The notes under the pieces: model-generated
The model's database searches: none
What the model was told of the DNA's origin: nothing
What the model saw: the letters and a program-made list of their open reading frames with translations, nothing else
Shown here: piece after piece, positions 61,545 through 63,001 of the stretch
How positions within the stretch are numbered: position 1 is the first letter of the stretch
Layout: every line of letters starts with the position of its first letter
Source: CAYFQB01 sp964345225
GTDB lineage: Bacteria > Nitrospirota > Thermodesulfovibrionia > Thermodesulfovibrionales > UBA6898
Assembly (NCBI GenBank): GCA_964345225.1
Contig: CAYFQB010000010.1
Coordinates: 1-63,001 of the forward strand
Length of the DNA stretch: 63,001 nt
Direction: 5' to 3'
Translations under genes and position numbers: made by a program

Positions 61545-61739
61545 CCAAAAAATGCATTTCAGCATAAAAAGTGTTGGTGGATTAATTAGTTGGACATATT
61601 CCCTTCGCTTCCTGGAGGGAAATTTTTACCCGTCACATGACTCATTCGCTCGAATTTTTACCCCGAAAAGAAACTCATCCTTTCAACGGGGTAAAGGTTT
61701 TTCTGCATGTATACCTGCTTCAAACGCATTTTTGGGGTT
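61545..61739 (+). repeat. MITE-like repeat, copy 4 (best-preserved)
   Basis: About 195 bases bounded by imperfect inverted ends: CCAAAAAATGCATTTCAGCA at the left and, on the other strand, AACCCCAAAAATGCGTTTGA at the right. The interior matches copy 1 in reverse almost base for base between 61554 and 61699. It is non-coding. The rest of the 61470-61765 gap shows no gene. Confidence 0.82.
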
Positions 61740-61765
61740 CACGGTTAGATATCGCTGTCTATAAT

Positions 61766-63001
61766 TCAAATCTTCAATGCTGCCTCAGTAGCGCTTCTTA
61801 TGGCTGAACCAAGATTTCCAGTTGATTCAGCATCACCTACGGCGATCAACTGTCTAACCCTGCCATTCAGTTCATGTAACAAGCTGCCTTCTGGTTCTGC
61901 ACCAATCGCACATATTACAATGTCCGCTTCAAGTTCAGACTCTTTGCCATCTTTTTCTATGAGAATGACCTTATTCCTTTCGATAGAAGCAACCCGTGTT
62001 TCCGTTAAAATGGCAACACCTTTTTCAGAAAGCCTCCTCAATAATCTTTCGCCAGGAATTTTTTTCATCCTGGTAAGTACATCAGGCAATATCTCTACCA
62101 CTGTTATATCTCTTCCAGAACCTGCAAGCCAATCGGCAGTCTCACAGCCTATATCCCCTCCGCCGATAATAACTATCTTACGTCCAACATCAGGCCTTTT
62201 TTCATATACTTCACGGGCATCTGTTACAAGTTCAGAATCAAACCCTGGAATGGGTAGACGGTTTGGTCGTGAACCTGTAGCTGCAATAACAACGTCAGGA
62301 TCAAGTGCAATAACATCGGATGCAACAGCACAGTGTCCTAGACGAATCCTCACATTACTTTTATCCAGAGAGTGTTTCAGGTAGCGTAATGCCTCTGACA
62401 TCTCATCTTTAAAAGGCGCGATACTTGCCAGTCTGGCCTGTCCACCAAGCTGTTTAGACTGTTCCCATAATTCGACATCATGTCCTCTCTGGCTTGCTAT
62501 TACTGCCGCCTGTATACCACTGGGTCCGCCCCCTATCACCAGCACCTTCTTTTTCTCTGAAGCAGGAGAAACCTTCCATAAATATTCAAGACCTGCAAAT
62601 GGATTCAATGCACAGGCTCTTCCCAATCCAGGGACGCCCTTTTCTGCGCAGTCTTCAAGGCAGTAGACACAGCCCCTGATGTCCTCCACCATCCCGGATT
62701 CAGCTTTTCCTGGAAAATTAGGGTCAGCTACCAGTGCCCTGGCCATTGCAACAAAATCGGCCTTTCCCTGCCCGATAATTGTATCAGCCAGAGCCGGCGT
62801 ATTTATCTTTCCAATAGCAACAACCGGTATATCAACAGATCCTTTTATCTGTGCAGACAGTTCTATTAACGGTCCGGGTGATAAATCATGTGTAGGGATT
62901 GTAAGGAATTTAGTTGATTTATTACCGGCATTAGCCAATATTGCATCAGCTCCTGAATTCTCTGCGAGCTTTGCTATTCCCTTAGCATCATCGATAGATA
63001 A
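61766..63001 (-). CDS. Old-yellow-enzyme/2,4-dienoyl-CoA-reductase-type oxidoreductase (5' end outside window)
   Basis: The C-terminal 412 codons of an NADH:flavin oxidoreductase. The frame stays open to the window edge, so the N-terminal FMN barrel start is missing. Visible are the end of the FMN barrel (DFVAMARALVADPNFP), a [4Fe-4S] site (CVYCLEDC...GRAC), then the FAD domain (VLVIGGGPSGIQAA) and NAD domain (IVIIGGGDIGCETADWL), ending GDAESTGNLGSAIRSATEAAL. The family includes 2-enoate, trimethylamine and dimethylglycine-type dehydrogenases; the substrate is not decidable. Confidence 0.9.
   Translation of the reverse strand, partial: LSIDDAKGIAKLAENSGADAILANAGNKSTKFLTIPTHDLSPGPLIELSAQIKGSVDIPVVAIGKINTPALADTIIGQGKADFVAMARALVADPNFPGKAESGMVEDIRGCVYCLEDCAEKGVPGLGRACALNPFAGLEYLWKVSPASEKKKVLVIGGGPSGIQAAVIASQRGHDVELWEQSKQLGGQARLASIAPFKDEMSEALRYLKHSLDKSNVRIRLGHCAVASDVIALDPDVVIAATGSRPNRLPIPGFDSELVTDAREVYEKRPDVGRKIVIIGGGDIGCETADWLAGSGRDITVVEILPDVLTRMKKIPGERLLRRLSEKGVAILTETRVASIERNKVILIEKDGKESELEADIVICAIGAEPEGSLLHELNGRVRQLIAVGDAESTGNLGSAIRSATEAALKI

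Noticed and set aside
61800..62384. Plus-strand open frame of 194 codons
   Set aside because: It is the shadow of the oxidoreductase on the minus strand, with Ser/Pro/Ile-rich composition and no recognisable motif.

Overview
The window reads as a stretch of chromosome from a Gram-negative, anaerobic bacterium of moderate-to-low GC. Outer-membrane machinery (a TolC/MacAB set, a LolA-like protein, a beta-barrel, a SPOR-TPR protein), no respiratory oxidase genes, corrinoid methyl transfer, Nfn/Nuo-type flavin and iron-sulfur enzymes, and many NtrC-type (sigma-54) regulators fit a lineage such as Nitrospirota or a deltaproteobacterial relative. This placement is inference; there is no rRNA or ribosomal protein here to fix it.

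Layout. 1-4 kb: NifU-like protein, exported amidase, CbiQ-like membrane protein, D-aminoacylase. 4-10 kb: a CueR-like regulator with a MerR-type promoter, followed by two ABC permeases, an ATPase with a C-terminal YHS metal-binding domain, a LolA-like periplasmic protein and an outer-membrane barrel. This cassette lies between two copies of a 108-bp piece of the D-aminoacylase gene. 10-14.4 kb: a minus-strand tolC-macA-macB efflux operon. 14.4-21 kb: AT-rich accessory DNA (a gene with an in-frame stop, an exported ankyrin protein, a GIY-YIG protein, an EAL-domain remnant) plus two tRNA methylthiotransferases. 21-24.4 kb: mntP, a SPOR-TPR protein, a CCA-adding-type enzyme, tRNA-Gly(CCC). 24.4-28 kb: a GAF-GAF-PAS histidine kinase and an NtrC-type regulator.

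28.9-36.4 kb is a corrinoid methyl-transfer operon: degenerate receiver, UroD/MtaA-type methyltransferase, CMD-domain protein, MtrH-type methyltransferase, second UroD/MtaA-type enzyme, corrinoid protein, a 2x[4Fe-4S] protein and a RACo-type reductive activator. A near-consensus sigma-54 promoter precedes it. 36.6-51.3 kb begins with an NtrC-type regulator and a second sigma-54 promoter, then encodes an unusual redox assembly: receiver-GcvH-like fusion, NfnA, NfnB, receiver-NuoE fusion, a small [2Fe-2S] protein, a 1044-residue NuoF-GltD fusion and a NuoG/FdhA-like protein whose formate active site is lost. DRTGG, HATPase and PHP genes follow, of the kind found beside HydABC hydrogenases. I read the two operons as one program: methyl groups from an unknown donor pass to a pterin, and the NAD(P)H/ferredoxin pools are balanced by a soluble flavin-FeS complex carrying signalling domains.

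51.3-63 kb: rhomboid protease, zinc-ribbon/pseudo-receiver protein, CIRCE-controlled groES-groEL, an mltG-ispG-panC run, a receiver-PilZ protein, a second RACo-like protein and an old-yellow-enzyme-type oxidoreductase cut by the window edge. MITE-like intergenic elements with similar inverted ends recur around 0.1, 24.2, 36.4, 58.5 and 61.6 kb. No CRISPR array, complete insertion sequence, integrase or phage gene was seen.
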